NCBI GenBank assembly: GCA_016722655.1 | Contig: JADKIR010000005.1 | Coordinates: forward strand, 1,178,001-1,242,000 | DNA: 64,000 bases | DNA from: Cytophagaceae bacterium | GTDB lineage: Bacteria; Bacteroidota; Bacteroidia; Cytophagales; Spirosomataceae | Reading direction: 5' to 3' | In this document: in pieces, positions 9,979-18,909 of the stretch | How positions within the stretch are numbered: the first letter of the stretch is position 1 | Layout: every line of letters starts with the position of its first letter | Notes under the pieces: model-generated | Seen by the model: the letters and a program-made list of their open reading frames with translations, nothing else | Told to the model about the DNA's origin: nothing | Databases searched by the model: none | Made by a program: the position numbers and the translations under genes

Positions 9979-9994
9979 TTAACCAAATGGTTAA
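9979..9994. promoter_or_regulatory. TetR operator copy 1 (TTAACC-N4-GGTTAA)
   Basis: An inverted repeat with 6-base arms and the spacer AAAT lies 17 bases upstream of the tetR start. An identical copy occurs 33 bases away, about three helical turns. Binding here would block the early transcribed region. Confidence 0.75.
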
Positions 9995-10002
9995 TTTTAA
10001 TA

Positions 10003-10034
10003 CAAACGTAATTAACCAAATGGTTAATACCAAA
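10003..10034 (-). promoter_or_regulatory. tetR-efflux operon promoter
   Basis: On the minus strand a TTTG (10034-10031) is followed by 20 bases and then TACGTTTG (10010-10003). This matches the Bacteroidota -33/-7 promoter pattern. One operator copy lies between the two boxes and the other is downstream of the -7 box, which explains simple steric repression. Confidence 0.7.
10012..10027. promoter_or_regulatory. TetR operator copy 2 (TTAACC-N4-GGTTAA)
   Basis: This 16-base sequence is identical to that at 9979-9994 and is located inside the spacer between the -33 and -7 elements of the tetR promoter. Confidence 0.75.
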
Positions 10035-10224
10035 ATATTTTTTTGTTTTTTTTTAAACTAAATAAGAAATTCGAGGTAATTACACTAGCATAATACTTTT
10101 ACATTTTCTTCTTAAAACACTATCTTTCAAATAATTATATATTTTAAAATAGTTTCATTAATTTTAATAATTATATTATTACTAATTGTATTTTAGACAT
10201 CAAAAAAGTGTTAATAAAAACAAA

Positions 10225-10250
10225 AAAGGCCGGAATCACTCCCAGCCTTT
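10225..10250 (-). terminator. Intrinsic terminator of glyS
   Basis: The arms AAAGGC and GCCTTT (10225-10230 and 10245-10250) extend with one mismatch into GG/CC pairs. Read on the minus strand the hairpin is followed by a T tract. It lies 20 bases after the glyS stop. Confidence 0.7.
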
Positions 10251-10269
10251 ATGATAAATATTCTTAAAA

Positions 10270-11745
10270 TCAAATCTCTTCCAGAATCCTCTCCATACTT
10301 ACTGCATAACCAATTTTCTCTTTCAGATCAGAAATTGCCACTCTTTCCTGTTCCATACTATCACGATGACGGATGGTTACAGTTCCATTTTCCATGGTTT
10401 CGTAATCCACAGCAATACAGAATGGCGTACCAATCAAATCCTGCCTGGTATAACGCTTACCAATCGCACCACCATCGTCATATACAGTTCTAAAACTCGA
10501 TTTAAGCCCTTGAGCAATTTCCTGAGCTTTTTCGGCCAGACCGTCTTTTTTAACCAGAGGCAAAACAGCGGCTTTTATTGGAGCTAAAGCCGGGTGTAAT
10601 TTGAGGTAAGTCCTTTCTTTTTCACCGGTTTCAACAGTAAAAGCATTACACAATGTAGCCAAAAACAACCTGTCGGCACCTACAGAAGTCTCCACTACAA
10701 AAGGAATGTAGTTTCCAATAGCTTTTCCATCCTCGCCTAAATCAGGGTCGAAGTATTGCATTTTCTTTTTCGAAAGTTCCTGATGGTTTTTCAAGTCAAA
10801 ATCGGTACGGGAATGAATACCCTCAATCTCACGGAAACCAAACGGAAACTCAAATTCAATATCTACAGCAGCATTGGCATAATGAGCCAATTTGTCGTGA
10901 TCATGATATTGTAACTTGGCTGCCGGCAAACCTATGGCCTGATGAAATTTCAGACGTGTTGCCTTCCAGTTTTCATACCATGCCATCTCTGAACCAGGAC
11001 GTACAAAAAACTGCATTTCCATTTGTTCGAATTCTCTCATTCTAAAAATAAACTGACGGGCAACTATCTCATTTCTAAATGCTTTACCAATCTGAGCAAT
11101 ACCAAAAGGCACCTTCATACGGCCAGACTTTTGAACATTCAAAAAGTTTACAAATATCCCTTGAGCAGTTTCCGGTCTTAAATAAATAATGCTGGAATCT
11201 TCCGCCACAGAACCCACCTGAGTAGAAAACATGAGATTAAACTGGCGAACCTCCGTCCAGTTGGAAGTTTTTGAAATAGGACAAACTATATTTTCATCAA
11301 TAATCAACTGTCTTACCTCGTCAAGTTTTTCGGCACTGAGCAACGCCCCCATTTTTGCCAAAAGTGCCTGAGCCTTTTCAGGTTGACCGGCATTGGTATA
11401 TTCTTCCGCTTTACCTTCGAGCAATTGGTCGGCACGATATCGCTTTTTTGAATCTTTATTATCAATCATCGGGTCGTTGAAACCATCCACATGGCCCGAA
11501 GCTTTCCAGGTGAGTGGATGCATAAATATGGCTGCATCTATACCCACAATATTGTCGTGAAGCTGTGTCATGGCTTTCCACCATGCTTGTTTTAGGTTAT
11601 TTTTTAGCTCTACCCCATTTTGACCATAATCATAAACGGCCTGAAGACCATCGTAAATTTCAGAAGATGGAAATACAAAACCATATTCTTTGGCGTGAGC
11701 TATAATATCTTGTAATGTCGTACCTGGAGCAGAAATCTGACTCAT
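10270..11745 (-). CDS. glyS: Glycine--tRNA ligase (class II, single-chain type)
   Basis: It charges tRNA-Gly with glycine in the cytoplasm. The 491-residue chain is the homodimeric eukaryote-like form rather than the alpha2-beta2 bacterial type. Visible marks are the N-terminal YGFVFPSSEIYDG, the motif 2 region (GKAFRNEIVARQFIFRMREFEQME), the AQGIFVNF segment, motif 3 GADRLFLA, and a C-terminal anticodon-binding domain from about residue 390. It stands alone on the minus strand between two terminators. A T-rich TATTTTTG box at 11773-11780 could be its promoter but overlaps a terminator T tract, so this is uncertain. Confidence 0.95.
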   Translation of the reverse strand: MSQISAPGTTLQDIIAHAKEYGFVFPSSEIYDGLQAVYDYGQNGVELKNNLKQAWWKAMTQLHDNIVGIDAAIFMHPLTWKASGHVDGFNDPMIDNKDSKKRYRADQLLEGKAEEYTNAGQPEKAQALLAKMGALLSAEKLDEVRQLIIDENIVCPISKTSNWTEVRQFNLMFSTQVGSVAEDSSIIYLRPETAQGIFVNFLNVQKSGRMKVPFGIAQIGKAFRNEIVARQFIFRMREFEQMEMQFFVRPGSEMAWYENWKATRLKFHQAIGLPAAKLQYHDHDKLAHYANAAVDIEFEFPFGFREIEGIHSRTDFDLKNHQELSKKKMQYFDPDLGEDGKAIGNYIPFVVETSVGADRLFLATLCNAFTVETGEKERTYLKLHPALAPIKAAVLPLVKKDGLAEKAQEIAQGLKSSFRTVYDDGGAIGKRYTRQDLIGTPFCIAVDYETMENGTVTIRHRDSMEQERVAISDLKEKIGYAVSMERILEEI

Positions 11746-11784
11746 TTTTAATTTTCTTTAGTAAGTAATTTGCAAAAATAAAAA

Positions 11785-11804
11785 AATCAGGCTTAAACCT
11801 GATT
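11785..11804 (-). terminator. Intrinsic terminator of the nusB operon
   Basis: The 7-bp stem AATCAGG/CCTGATT with a short loop is followed on the minus strand by a T run. It lies just after the small gene that ends at 11819 and before glyS. Confidence 0.8.
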
Positions 11805-11818
11805 AAAACGAATATAAT

Positions 11819-12025
11819 TTAATTTTTAGAGGCATCGTAAACCGATTTAATTGCCGCCATTTCTTTTATCAGGAAACTTTGAAGTTCTTCATTAAATATT
11901 TTTTGTTCATCAGCAGGGAGTGATGCATAAAAATCTTTCAACTCTTTGTTGATGGCAACCTTTTCATCCTCTGAAGAGGCATTCATTGCCCGAATATGGT
12001 AAGCTTTAAAATCAAATTTCCCCAT
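11819..12025 (-). CDS. Small hypothetical protein (68 aa)
   Basis: I do not recognise a named family. The protein is predicted helical and charged, without signal peptide or membrane segment. It contains the segment SSEDEKVAINKELKDFYASL and a C-terminal helix. It begins 3 bases after the stop of the LD-carboxypeptidase gene and is followed by a strong terminator. It is therefore the last member of the nusB-yajC-DUF721 operon and likely genuinely translated. A role cannot be given. Confidence 0.65.
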   Translation of the reverse strand: MGKFDFKAYHIRAMNASSEDEKVAINKELKDFYASLPADEQKIFNEELQSFLIKEMAAIKSVYDASKN

Positions 12026-12028
12026 GAA

Positions 12029-12928
12029 TTAAAATGATTTTATATTAACATTTGTCTCATTAACATCCAGTTGCAACATTTCACCCATTCTGATGGCAAG
12101 ATTTCGATTTTCATGTCCGAAAGGAAATCCAAAAGCAACAGGATATTTATATTTTGATACATGCTCCATCACAATTTCTTCTATTGTTTTTCCAAAAGGA
12201 TCATCAGAATTATCTTTTGAATCAGAGAAATCACCTAAAACCATTCCGGAAAGATTCTCAAGTTTCCCTGCCCTGCCTAGTTGTAACAGCATTCGGTCAA
12301 GATTATAATATTGCTCTCCTATATCCTCCAAAAATAGAATTTTACCACCAAAAGAAAAATCAGAAGCTGAACCCACATTGTGTGCCAATAGAGCCAGATT
12401 ACCTCCTATAGCTTCCCCATTGGCTTTTCCAGAGCGATTAAACTCCCTTTTCTCAAAATCATAATTTATCTTTCCACCAAAAAGCACATTTTTCAAACTT
12501 TCATTTGACAGATGGTCATAAACCATTGTTTTGGCCATAGCTCCATGTATAGCCTGATAATCAAAACTTTGAACTTTCATCAACAAGGCGGTGATGTCAG
12601 AAAACCCGACAATCCACTTCGGATTTTGCAAAAATTTTGAAAAATCTAAACTATCAATGAATTTGGAGCATCCATAGCCCCCGCGGGCAGAAAGAATGAG
12701 TTTAATTTCCGGACTATCGAGGTATTTTTGGTATTCTGCTGCACGATTTTCCGTAGTATCGGAAAAAGTAAAATAGCCTGAACCCACTGTAGCACCTACT
12801 TCTACATTCAAACCCCAGTTTTGAAGAATTTCCAAAGCAATCTGAATAGTATGCCTTTCAAGTTTACTTGCTGGAGCAGTAATGGCAATTTTGTCGCCTA
12901 CCTGAAGAAAAGGAGGGGCTTTAAGCAT
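12029..12928 (-). CDS. LD-carboxypeptidase (peptidase family S66)
   Basis: It cleaves the L,D bond of murein tetrapeptides during cell-wall recycling, or related peptides. The 299-residue chain shows the S66 features: ITAPAS near the start, SARGGYG, the nucleophile serine in VGFSDITAL, a catalytic Glu in LFLEDIGEQYYNLDRML, and the His in FGFPFGHENRN. No signal peptide is visible, which fits a cytoplasmic recycling enzyme such as LdcA. It lies 8 bases after the DUF721 gene in the same operon. Confidence 0.9.
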   Translation of the reverse strand: MLKAPPFLQVGDKIAITAPASKLERHTIQIALEILQNWGLNVEVGATVGSGYFTFSDTTENRAAEYQKYLDSPEIKLILSARGGYGCSKFIDSLDFSKFLQNPKWIVGFSDITALLMKVQSFDYQAIHGAMAKTMVYDHLSNESLKNVLFGGKINYDFEKREFNRSGKANGEAIGGNLALLAHNVGSASDFSFGGKILFLEDIGEQYYNLDRMLLQLGRAGKLENLSGMVLGDFSDSKDNSDDPFGKTIEEIVMEHVSKYKYPVAFGFPFGHENRNLAIRMGEMLQLDVNETNVNIKSF

Positions 12929-12936
12929 AAATTTTT

Positions 12937-13239
12937 CTAAATAAATACTACGTCTGAAATCAAATCCTGACCAATTTCTTTGTTGAGAAGTGTGATCATT
13001 TTTGATTTAGCCAAAACCAGCTCCTGAGCCAATGATGCAGAAGAAAGTCTCAAAAACAATGTATGGTTTTTGATATAAATTTTCTCAGTTCGTTTGGCTA
13101 TAGTTGCACCCATTATTTTTTCCCAGTAAGCCACCAGATAAGTTTCATTGAACTTAGACTTAAGGTTATACACATCCAGGAAAGATTCAAAAGCATCTTT
13201 CAAAGGAATAGATTTGGTATTTCTGGCGGTTATTGACAA
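12937..13239 (-). CDS. DUF721 / DciA-like protein
   Basis: This 100-residue protein has the compact DUF721 fold pattern: an N-terminal helix (LKDAFESFLDVYNL), the central W-E-K-I-M-G segment, and the strand pair IYIKNHTLFLRLSSASLAQEL. DUF721 proteins include DciA, the replicative helicase operator of many bacteria. A similar role in loading DnaB is plausible here but inferred from family only. It is in the nusB-yajC operon, 16 bases after yajC. Confidence 0.8.
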   Translation of the reverse strand: MSITARNTKSIPLKDAFESFLDVYNLKSKFNETYLVAYWEKIMGATIAKRTEKIYIKNHTLFLRLSSASLAQELVLAKSKMITLLNKEIGQDLISDVVFI

Positions 13240-13255
13240 TTATTAATAGATTTTA

Positions 13256-13531
13256 TTAGATTTTTCTGGCTACAGCTGATTTTTCGTAAGTAAGTTTTGC
13301 ACCACCACCGGCTGAAAGAGTAACCGTAGTATCGTCAACAGAAACAACTTTCCCATGTAAACCACCGGCAGTAACTACTTCATCACCAGCCTTTAATGAG
13401 TCAACCATTTTCTGTTGATCCTTTTGTTTTTTTTGTTGTGGTCTGATCATGAAAAAATACATAATCACAAACATACCCACCATCATAATCAGGAAACTTG
13501 TATTGCTTCCTCCCAATTGTAAAATTGCCAT
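13256..13531 (-). CDS. yajC: Preprotein translocase subunit YajC
   Basis: This 91-residue protein has one TM helix near the N-terminus (SFLIMMVGMFVIMYFFMIRPQQKKQKDQQKM) followed by the soluble domain with GDEVVTAGGLHGKV. It is the accessory SecDF-YajC subunit of the Sec translocon. It follows the DUF1573 gene by 4 bases, a pairing commonly seen in Bacteroidota. Confidence 0.95.
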   Translation of the reverse strand: MAILQLGGSNTSFLIMMVGMFVIMYFFMIRPQQKKQKDQQKMVDSLKAGDEVVTAGGLHGKVVSVDDTTVTLSAGGGAKLTYEKSAVARKI

Positions 13532-13535
13532 TTTT

Positions 13536-13979
13536 TTATTTTTCGTTTATTTCTTTTACTATTACATCAAAACTTACTACTTCCTGGGCGTTTGAGGCAT
13601 TGGAAGTCACAGTTACGAATTTCTTATTTACTCCTACTTTACCTTTACTGTTGAACTCCACTTTTATTTCGCCTGTTTCCCCAACACCAACCGGATCTTC
13701 CGGTTTTGAAGCCACTGTACAACCACATGAAACCTGTACATTGAAAATCTGAAGAGGCATGGTACCAACATTTTTAAATTTATAGGTAGTGCTTACTTTT
13801 TCGCCTTCTTCAATTTCACCAAAATCGTGATTGGGATTTTCGAACACAATTTTTGCGGAGTCACCCTGAACCGTTCCGTCAGCCACTTTCTTATCTTTAC
13901 CTCCACATTGACATAGAAATACGGTTACACCACTTAGGACCAAAATGACCAATAATCGGATTTTTCTATAATTTGACAT
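13536..13979 (-). CDS. DUF1573 domain lipoprotein
   Basis: This 147-residue protein has a signal peptide ending in a lipobox-like FLCQC and a single Ig-like DUF1573 domain. The hallmark is FENPNHDFGEIEEGE followed by YKFKNVGTMPLQIFNVQVSCGCT, with the conserved CGC pair. Such proteins are common envelope lipoproteins of Bacteroidota and have no firmly assigned role. It is placed between the YtxH-like gene and yajC in the operon. Confidence 0.85.
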   Translation of the reverse strand: MSNYRKIRLLVILVLSGVTVFLCQCGGKDKKVADGTVQGDSAKIVFENPNHDFGEIEEGEKVSTTYKFKNVGTMPLQIFNVQVSCGCTVASKPEDPVGVGETGEIKVEFNSKGKVGVNKKFVTVTSNASNAQEVVSFDVIVKEINEK

Positions 13980-14007
13980 ATTATAAAATTATTTCAATCG
14001 GAAATAT

Positions 14008-14328
14008 TTAAGATTTGGATTTAATCTGGCTCATCAAATTTTCTACATCTTCAAGCAGTCTTTCGGCTTTTTGGCGAGCCTCATTTACAACTTTTCTGCC
14101 TTCTGCTTTAGCCTCACTGTCTCCGCCTGCCATTTCGAGTGACATTTCCTCACCTCTTTCAATCAAATCGGCAATAAATCCCTGTAGCTGGTCTTTATAT
14201 TTGGAAAGGATTGTACCCAATTTATCACGGGTAACTTCTCCCTTATCAGGGGCATACAATATACCGATGGCTGTACCAGCAGCAAGTCCTGCTAAAAAAG
14301 CAATAAATGATTTTGATGAACTACTCAT
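14008..14328 (-). CDS. YtxH domain-containing protein
   Basis: This 106-residue protein has one glycine/alanine-rich TM helix at the N-terminus (FIAFLAGLAAGTAIGILYAPDKGEVTRDKL), followed by a charged helical tail with coiled-coil character. This is the YtxH pattern, often linked to stress or envelope functions but biochemically undefined. It lies between nusB and DUF1573 on the same strand. Confidence 0.82.
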   Translation of the reverse strand: MSSSSKSFIAFLAGLAAGTAIGILYAPDKGEVTRDKLGTILSKYKDQLQGFIADLIERGEEMSLEMAGGDSEAKAEGRKVVNEARQKAERLLEDVENLMSQIKSKS

Positions 14329-14388
14329 TATCGTTTAAAAATTTTTCTAAAATTATTCTAAATTTAAGCTTCAGACAAATTTTCGACA

Positions 14389-15510
14389 CTATTTGTTATC
14401 GATCATTCCTCTTCCCGATTTTTTCAGGATTTTTTTGGCTTGAAGATCTTTTACCACTGAGTCTAATATTCCATTTACAAAATTACCGCTCTTGGCAGAA
14501 CTATAGCTTTTTGATATGTCAATAATCTCATTGATAGTTACTTTAACTGGCACACTAGGGAAGTTAATGAGCTCACTCACAGCCATTTTAAGCAATATCC
14601 TGTCGGTCTCGATGATGCGGTCAATTTCCCAATTCTTAAGAAATGGCACCAAATGAGCCTGCAATTCGTCGTCCTGATCTACAGTGGTTTTGAAAAGAGT
14701 TTTCAAAAAGTCTTTGGTATCATCCCATAGCTCATCCAACTTTTCAATTTCAACATTACCTGTATCTGGAAATCCCTGAATAGAATGAAACAACATGGTT
14801 CTGAGGATTTCGGTATCCTCCACCCAGTAAATGTGCATTTTTTCAAAAAACTCAGCACATTCTTCTTTTTTCAGGAATATATTTTTGATGATATATTTAA
14901 GTACTGCTGTATCTTCTTCAGAAGAGTGATTTACTTTTCCGGAGTATTCCAGAATATGCGGATTGTTTTTTAATGTTTCATTATAAATCCTGGAAACAAA
15001 AGCTCTTTCGTTTTCCCAATTAATACTGCGTTTAAGCATCTGATGCTCAAGTTCTTTCGAAGCTTTTAGAGCAGCTAGCACTTTATTTTTTGACATTGCC
15101 GAACCTCCTTCAAACCTGGGAGCTATTTCGAGAAGTAACGCCAATAAATAAATATATAAATCGTACACTTTTTCGGCATCCAGGACAATCTGTAAGCTAA
15201 AGAACTCAATATCTTTTTTGTTTTTGAGTCTATACATTTCCCGGGCATTGGCTAATGCCAGCTTCACTGTCGAAGGTAAACCTGAGTCTTCGGTAAATAT
15301 TTTAGATTTGATTTCGTCCTGAAATATGGACTGCGTGAGTTTTTGAAGTCCCTGTAGCTTGTTTCTGTCTTGCTTCTCCATAGAATTAAGATCTGGAGCA
15401 AAAGATTCAGCTATAAAGTCGTTGGCTAATAAAAAATTGGCGGCTTTGGCTTTTTCAAAGGCATACAGTGCCTGCATTACCCTAATTCTAACAAGACGTC
15501 TGTTCAGCAT
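14389..15510 (-). CDS. nusB: Transcription antitermination protein NusB (long form)
   Basis: NusB binds boxA RNA with NusE to allow rRNA antitermination. The chain is 373 residues, far longer than the roughly 140-residue enterobacterial protein. The N-terminus MLNRRLVRIRVMQALYAFEK resembles the NusB start. The C-terminal part (about residues 240-360) carries the NusB-like core with DRILLKMAVSELINFPSVPVKVTINEIIDISKSYSSAKSGNFVNGILD. The long central insert is usual for Bacteroidota NusB. It is the first gene of the operon ending at 11819. Confidence 0.9.
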   Translation of the reverse strand: MLNRRLVRIRVMQALYAFEKAKAANFLLANDFIAESFAPDLNSMEKQDRNKLQGLQKLTQSIFQDEIKSKIFTEDSGLPSTVKLALANAREMYRLKNKKDIEFFSLQIVLDAEKVYDLYIYLLALLLEIAPRFEGGSAMSKNKVLAALKASKELEHQMLKRSINWENERAFVSRIYNETLKNNPHILEYSGKVNHSSEEDTAVLKYIIKNIFLKKEECAEFFEKMHIYWVEDTEILRTMLFHSIQGFPDTGNVEIEKLDELWDDTKDFLKTLFKTTVDQDDELQAHLVPFLKNWEIDRIIETDRILLKMAVSELINFPSVPVKVTINEIIDISKSYSSAKSGNFVNGILDSVVKDLQAKKILKKSGRGMIDNK

Positions 15511-15709
15511 AAAGATTCAAAGAACTGTTTTTTTTCGGCTGCAAAGATAGTAAAAATGCTTAATTTTGAGGACAAATTGATGCATTTTTCGAAAAAAAAT
15601 CAATCAGAATATGCATTCAAACAAAATTTATCTGTTTTTTTAGGCTTAGTTTTAACAAGCCCTTTAAAAATTCTTTTTATTCTATTATTTAAAAATTACC
15701 CTGAAAACA

Positions 15710-17167
15710 ATGCCAAAAAAGCTAATTCTAAGTGCTTTGAGACAGACTTTTATCTTTTTTTTATTTTTTACAAACGTTCATTTTAGTTTCGGTCAGAAAA
15801 AAATTTCCAAAACTGATCTGATTTCTGATTTAGAATTTGCTAAAAAATCTCTGGAAAAATACCATCTCGGTATGTACTATTATGAATCAAAAGAAGATTA
15901 TGAAAAACGATTTTCAAATATTAAAAGTGAATTGCCCGAATCACTAAATCTGCAGGTGGCATATTATGCAACAGCTAAGTTGGTTGCCGGACTAAAAGAC
16001 TTACATACAGGAGTTTATTTCCCAAAAAAAGCACAAAAAAACTTCAAAAAAGCCTTACCGTTGGTATTAAGAAAATATGGTGACCATTTCTATATCCATT
16101 ATAATCTTTCAGAAGACAGCACAATAATCAGAACTACCGAATTGCTTGATATTGAGGATTTTCCTGTTGCGGAACTTTACGAAAAATTCAGGGAATATTA
16201 TGGTACTGACAACGGCAATACTCAAAGCAAAAAATACTATGCTGAAAGAGCATTTCCCAGATATTTAAATTATTTTCTGGGTAAAAAAGACAGTGTTAAC
16301 ATTCGTTACCGGGTTGCACCTGACTCAATAATTCAAAGTAAAAAATTGGCTTTGGAAACTTCAAAAAACACTAATAAAATACTTAAAAAACGATATAAAA
16401 ATGCAACAAGGGCCAATTTTGGTTTCAAAATCATTGACTCCACAAATCATGTGGCAGTTTTGGATATTATAAGTTTTATGCACAAAAACGGCAAGCTGGA
16501 TGTTTTTCAGAGAAAATTTAAAAAAGATCTTACCGAAAAAATAAAAATTGCCAACAAAGCCGGAATTGAAAATCTGGTGATTGATTTAAGAGCCAATGGC
16601 GGCGGACTTATTGCCAACGTAAAAAGACTTACCCGTCAGTTTGCAAAAGAACCATTCTATATGACAGACTCTGTAATTGTCAAAAAGGCTGCTTTTAAGA
16701 AAATATTCCCGGTTTATTCCCTATCAAGACCAATTGCCCGCCTTTATTTTAAACCATTCGGTGAGGATAAATTAATTAGGCTCAAAAAACCTAAAAACTT
16801 AATTCAACCTGCCAAAAAGAACCATTTCGATGGGAAATTATATGTATTGATGGACGGCGGATCATATTCAGCCACGACCTTTACTATTGGCTTGTGGAAA
16901 GACATGCAATTGGCAACATTTGTTGGAACCCGGCCGGGAGGAGCCAACTGGGGAAGCTTTGCAGGTCAATGGAAAGTTGTAAAACTTCCCAAATCGGGCA
17001 TCAGGGTGCGAATACCGGCATATAAAATTGTCCATTCACAGGTAAATCAGACCAACAAAACATTTTTTGTAGAGCCTGATTATTATGTGGAGCAAAGTTT
17101 TGAGGATTTTAAAATAAGAAAAGATACTCAACTGGATTTTGTTCTTGATCTCATCAAAAATAAATGA
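15710..17167 (+). CDS. Secreted S41-family peptidase
   Basis: This 485-residue protein has a signal peptide (cleavage expected after FSFGQ). It carries a C-terminal-processing-protease-like domain: VIDLRANGGGLIANVKRL, then MDGGSYSATTFTIGLWKD with the presumed nucleophile serine, and VGTRPGGANWGSFAG. No PDZ domain is obvious between, which fits the shorter tail-specific relatives. It would act in the periplasm or cell surface. The start at 15710 gives a complete signal peptide. A weak 6-bp hairpin lies just after the stop. Confidence 0.82.
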   Translation: MPKKLILSALRQTFIFFLFFTNVHFSFGQKKISKTDLISDLEFAKKSLEKYHLGMYYYESKEDYEKRFSNIKSELPESLNLQVAYYATAKLVAGLKDLHTGVYFPKKAQKNFKKALPLVLRKYGDHFYIHYNLSEDSTIIRTTELLDIEDFPVAELYEKFREYYGTDNGNTQSKKYYAERAFPRYLNYFLGKKDSVNIRYRVAPDSIIQSKKLALETSKNTNKILKKRYKNATRANFGFKIIDSTNHVAVLDIISFMHKNGKLDVFQRKFKKDLTEKIKIANKAGIENLVIDLRANGGGLIANVKRLTRQFAKEPFYMTDSVIVKKAAFKKIFPVYSLSRPIARLYFKPFGEDKLIRLKKPKNLIQPAKKNHFDGKLYVLMDGGSYSATTFTIGLWKDMQLATFVGTRPGGANWGSFAGQWKVVKLPKSGIRVRIPAYKIVHSQVNQTNKTFFVEPDYYVEQSFEDFKIRKDTQLDFVLDLIKNK

Positions 17168-17200
17168 GTCAGCTCATTATATTTAGTAAAGCAATGATGC

Positions 17201-17208
17201 TATTTTTG
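17201..17208 (+). promoter_or_regulatory. Candidate -7 promoter element for the ccm genes
   Basis: TATATTTG-type box reading TATTTTTG lies 35 bases before the ccmB start. No good -33 element was found, so this is weak. Confidence 0.3.
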
Positions 17209-17243
17209 TAATTAATTCTTAAAAAAAAAGAGTATCCCGGACA

Positions 17244-17909
17244 TTGATTAGAGAAATTAAAAACCTGATAATAAAAGATTTAATTCTTGAATGGCGACAA
17301 AAATATGCATTCAATGGCATGATTTTGTACGTAGTATCAACGGTTTTTATGGCTTATATGAGTTTCAAACTCAAAACCAATTCTATCGAACCTATCACAT
17401 GGAATACACTTTTCTGGATTATTCTGTTGTTCTCCGCAGTTAATTCTATTACCAAGAGTTTTATCCAGGAAAAAGCCGGCCGCCAATTGTATTATTATCA
17501 GATTGCCCGCCCAAGTGCAATAATCATGGCCAAAATCGCCTATAATTTCATCCTTATGTTGTTTTTGGGCATCGTTGGCTTTGCAATTTATCTGGCTTTT
17601 ATGGGTAATCAGGTTCAAGACATGCCAATGTATCTGCTGGCATTGGGGCTTGGTGCTTTGGGTTTTAGTTCTTCTTTGACTTTGATTTCGGGAATTGCCT
17701 CCAAGAGCGACAATACGGCTGGTTTGATGGCAGTCCTTAGTTTTCCGATAATTTTGCCGATGCTTACCATGCTCATTAAACTTTCCAAAAATGCCATGGA
17801 TGGTATAAATGCAGCAAGTAGTAAAGACGAAATTCTGGTGATTGCCGGAATTGATTTGATTGTAATTGCGTTAAGTTATATGTTATTTCCATATTTATGG
17901 AAAAGTTAA
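17244..17909 (+). CDS. ccmB: Heme exporter/cytochrome c maturation protein CcmB
   Basis: This 221-residue inner-membrane protein has six predicted TM helices and the CcmB start REIKNLIIKDLILEWRQKYAFNG. It is the ABC-type permease that works with CcmA in System I cytochrome c maturation. The start appears to be TTG at 17244, since no earlier ATG gives a better N-terminus. It is followed by ccmC, a ccmD-like gene and ccmE. No ccmA, ccmF or ccmH lies next to it, so the remaining parts must be elsewhere. Confidence 0.9.
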   Translation: MIREIKNLIIKDLILEWRQKYAFNGMILYVVSTVFMAYMSFKLKTNSIEPITWNTLFWIILLFSAVNSITKSFIQEKAGRQLYYYQIARPSAIIMAKIAYNFILMLFLGIVGFAIYLAFMGNQVQDMPMYLLALGLGALGFSSSLTLISGIASKSDNTAGLMAVLSFPIILPMLTMLIKLSKNAMDGINAASSKDEILVIAGIDLIVIALSYMLFPYLWKS

Positions 17910-17968
17910 ATTGCAGGAAATTTTTCCTGTTTGTTTTTTAAAGAAAATAACAATTAGTATTTATTCAA

Positions 17969-18631
17969 ATGAATAAAATTTGGTGGAAATTTTTGGCTTC
18001 AGGGCTACTTTTATATACCGTTTGGTTTGGATTTTCGGGTGAAGTGCCTCGTCAGCCCATCCTCAATGAAACCATTAGGAACGTATATTTCCACGTACCA
18101 ATGTGGTTTGGGATGATGGCCCTGATGATTTCATCTTTGGTATTTTCAATTAAATATCTTCAAAAAGGTAATATTGAAGATGATATCAATGCGGTAGAAT
18201 TTGCCAATGTAGCCATTGTATTCGGAATCCTTGGTTTTTTAACCGGCTCACTCTGGGGCAATTACACCTGGGGTTCTCCGCTTCCCAAAGACCCGAAAAT
18301 CATTGCGGTTGAGGTAGGTTTACTCATTTACTCGGCATATTTTGTTTTAAGAGGTTCTTTTGAAGACGAACAAAAAAAAGCCAGATTATCAGCTGTTTAC
18401 AACATTTTTGCCTTTGCTTCATTCATGCCTCTGGTTTGGATTTTACCCAGGCTCACCGATTCACTACATCCCGGAAATGGTGGCAACCCGGCCTTTGGAA
18501 AATACGACATGGACAACTCCATGAGAATGGTGTTTTATCCTGCCGTGATGGCCTGGATATTAATTGGAGTCTGGATCAGTACTTTGAGAATCAGAATCAG
18601 AATTTTGAACAACAAAATCAATAGTATTTAA
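17969..18631 (+). CDS. ccmC: Cytochrome c maturation heme-handling protein CcmC
   Basis: This 220-residue membrane protein has six TM helices and the tryptophan-rich WWD segment (GSLWGNYTWGSPLPKDPK). Flanking histidines in VYFHVPMWF and DSLHPGNGG serve as heme ligands by family knowledge. CcmC loads heme onto CcmE at the periplasmic face. It follows ccmB by 59 bases in a plus-strand cluster. Confidence 0.93.
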   Translation: MNKIWWKFLASGLLLYTVWFGFSGEVPRQPILNETIRNVYFHVPMWFGMMALMISSLVFSIKYLQKGNIEDDINAVEFANVAIVFGILGFLTGSLWGNYTWGSPLPKDPKIIAVEVGLLIYSAYFVLRGSFEDEQKKARLSAVYNIFAFASFMPLVWILPRLTDSLHPGNGGNPAFGKYDMDNSMRMVFYPAVMAWILIGVWISTLRIRIRILNNKINSI

Positions 18632-18667
18632 CTTATATACCTATAATTCAGTAATTTATAATAAAAA

Positions 18668-18856
18668 ATGAAGTTAATTTCGATACTTATATTTGCCGCA
18701 TTGCAACGGATAGAAATGGCGGATTCTTTAAGAGCAAATGGAAAAATCTATGTAGTAGCCGGCGTATTTTCGATTATCGCTTTAGGAATTATTGGCTATC
18801 TTTTTTCTTTAGATAGAAAAATAAAAAAACTTGAAGAGGAGATAAAGGATAAATAA
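18668..18856 (+). CDS. ccmD: CcmD-like small membrane protein
   Basis: This short protein (62 residues from the first ATG) has a hydrophobic N-terminal stretch, the segment EMADSLRANGKIYVVAGVF and one TM helix ending in SLDRKIKKLEEEIKDK. The sequence after the TM helix matches the CcmD pattern. CcmD helps release heme-loaded CcmE from CcmC. An internal ATG at 18716 (MADSLRANG) is an alternative start, which would leave out the possible signal peptide. Placement between ccmC and ccmE supports the call. Confidence 0.75.
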   Translation: MKLISILIFAALQRIEMADSLRANGKIYVVAGVFSIIALGIIGYLFSLDRKIKKLEEEIKDK

Positions 18857-18909
18857 AAGACAAATGTTTGTTTTTTAGAATATTACAAAGAATAAAAACA
18901 TTTCAACAA

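Noticed and set aside
15556..15786. 76-residue frame upstream of the S41 protease
   Set aside because: It overlaps the true start and signal peptide of the protease in another frame and has no family signal.
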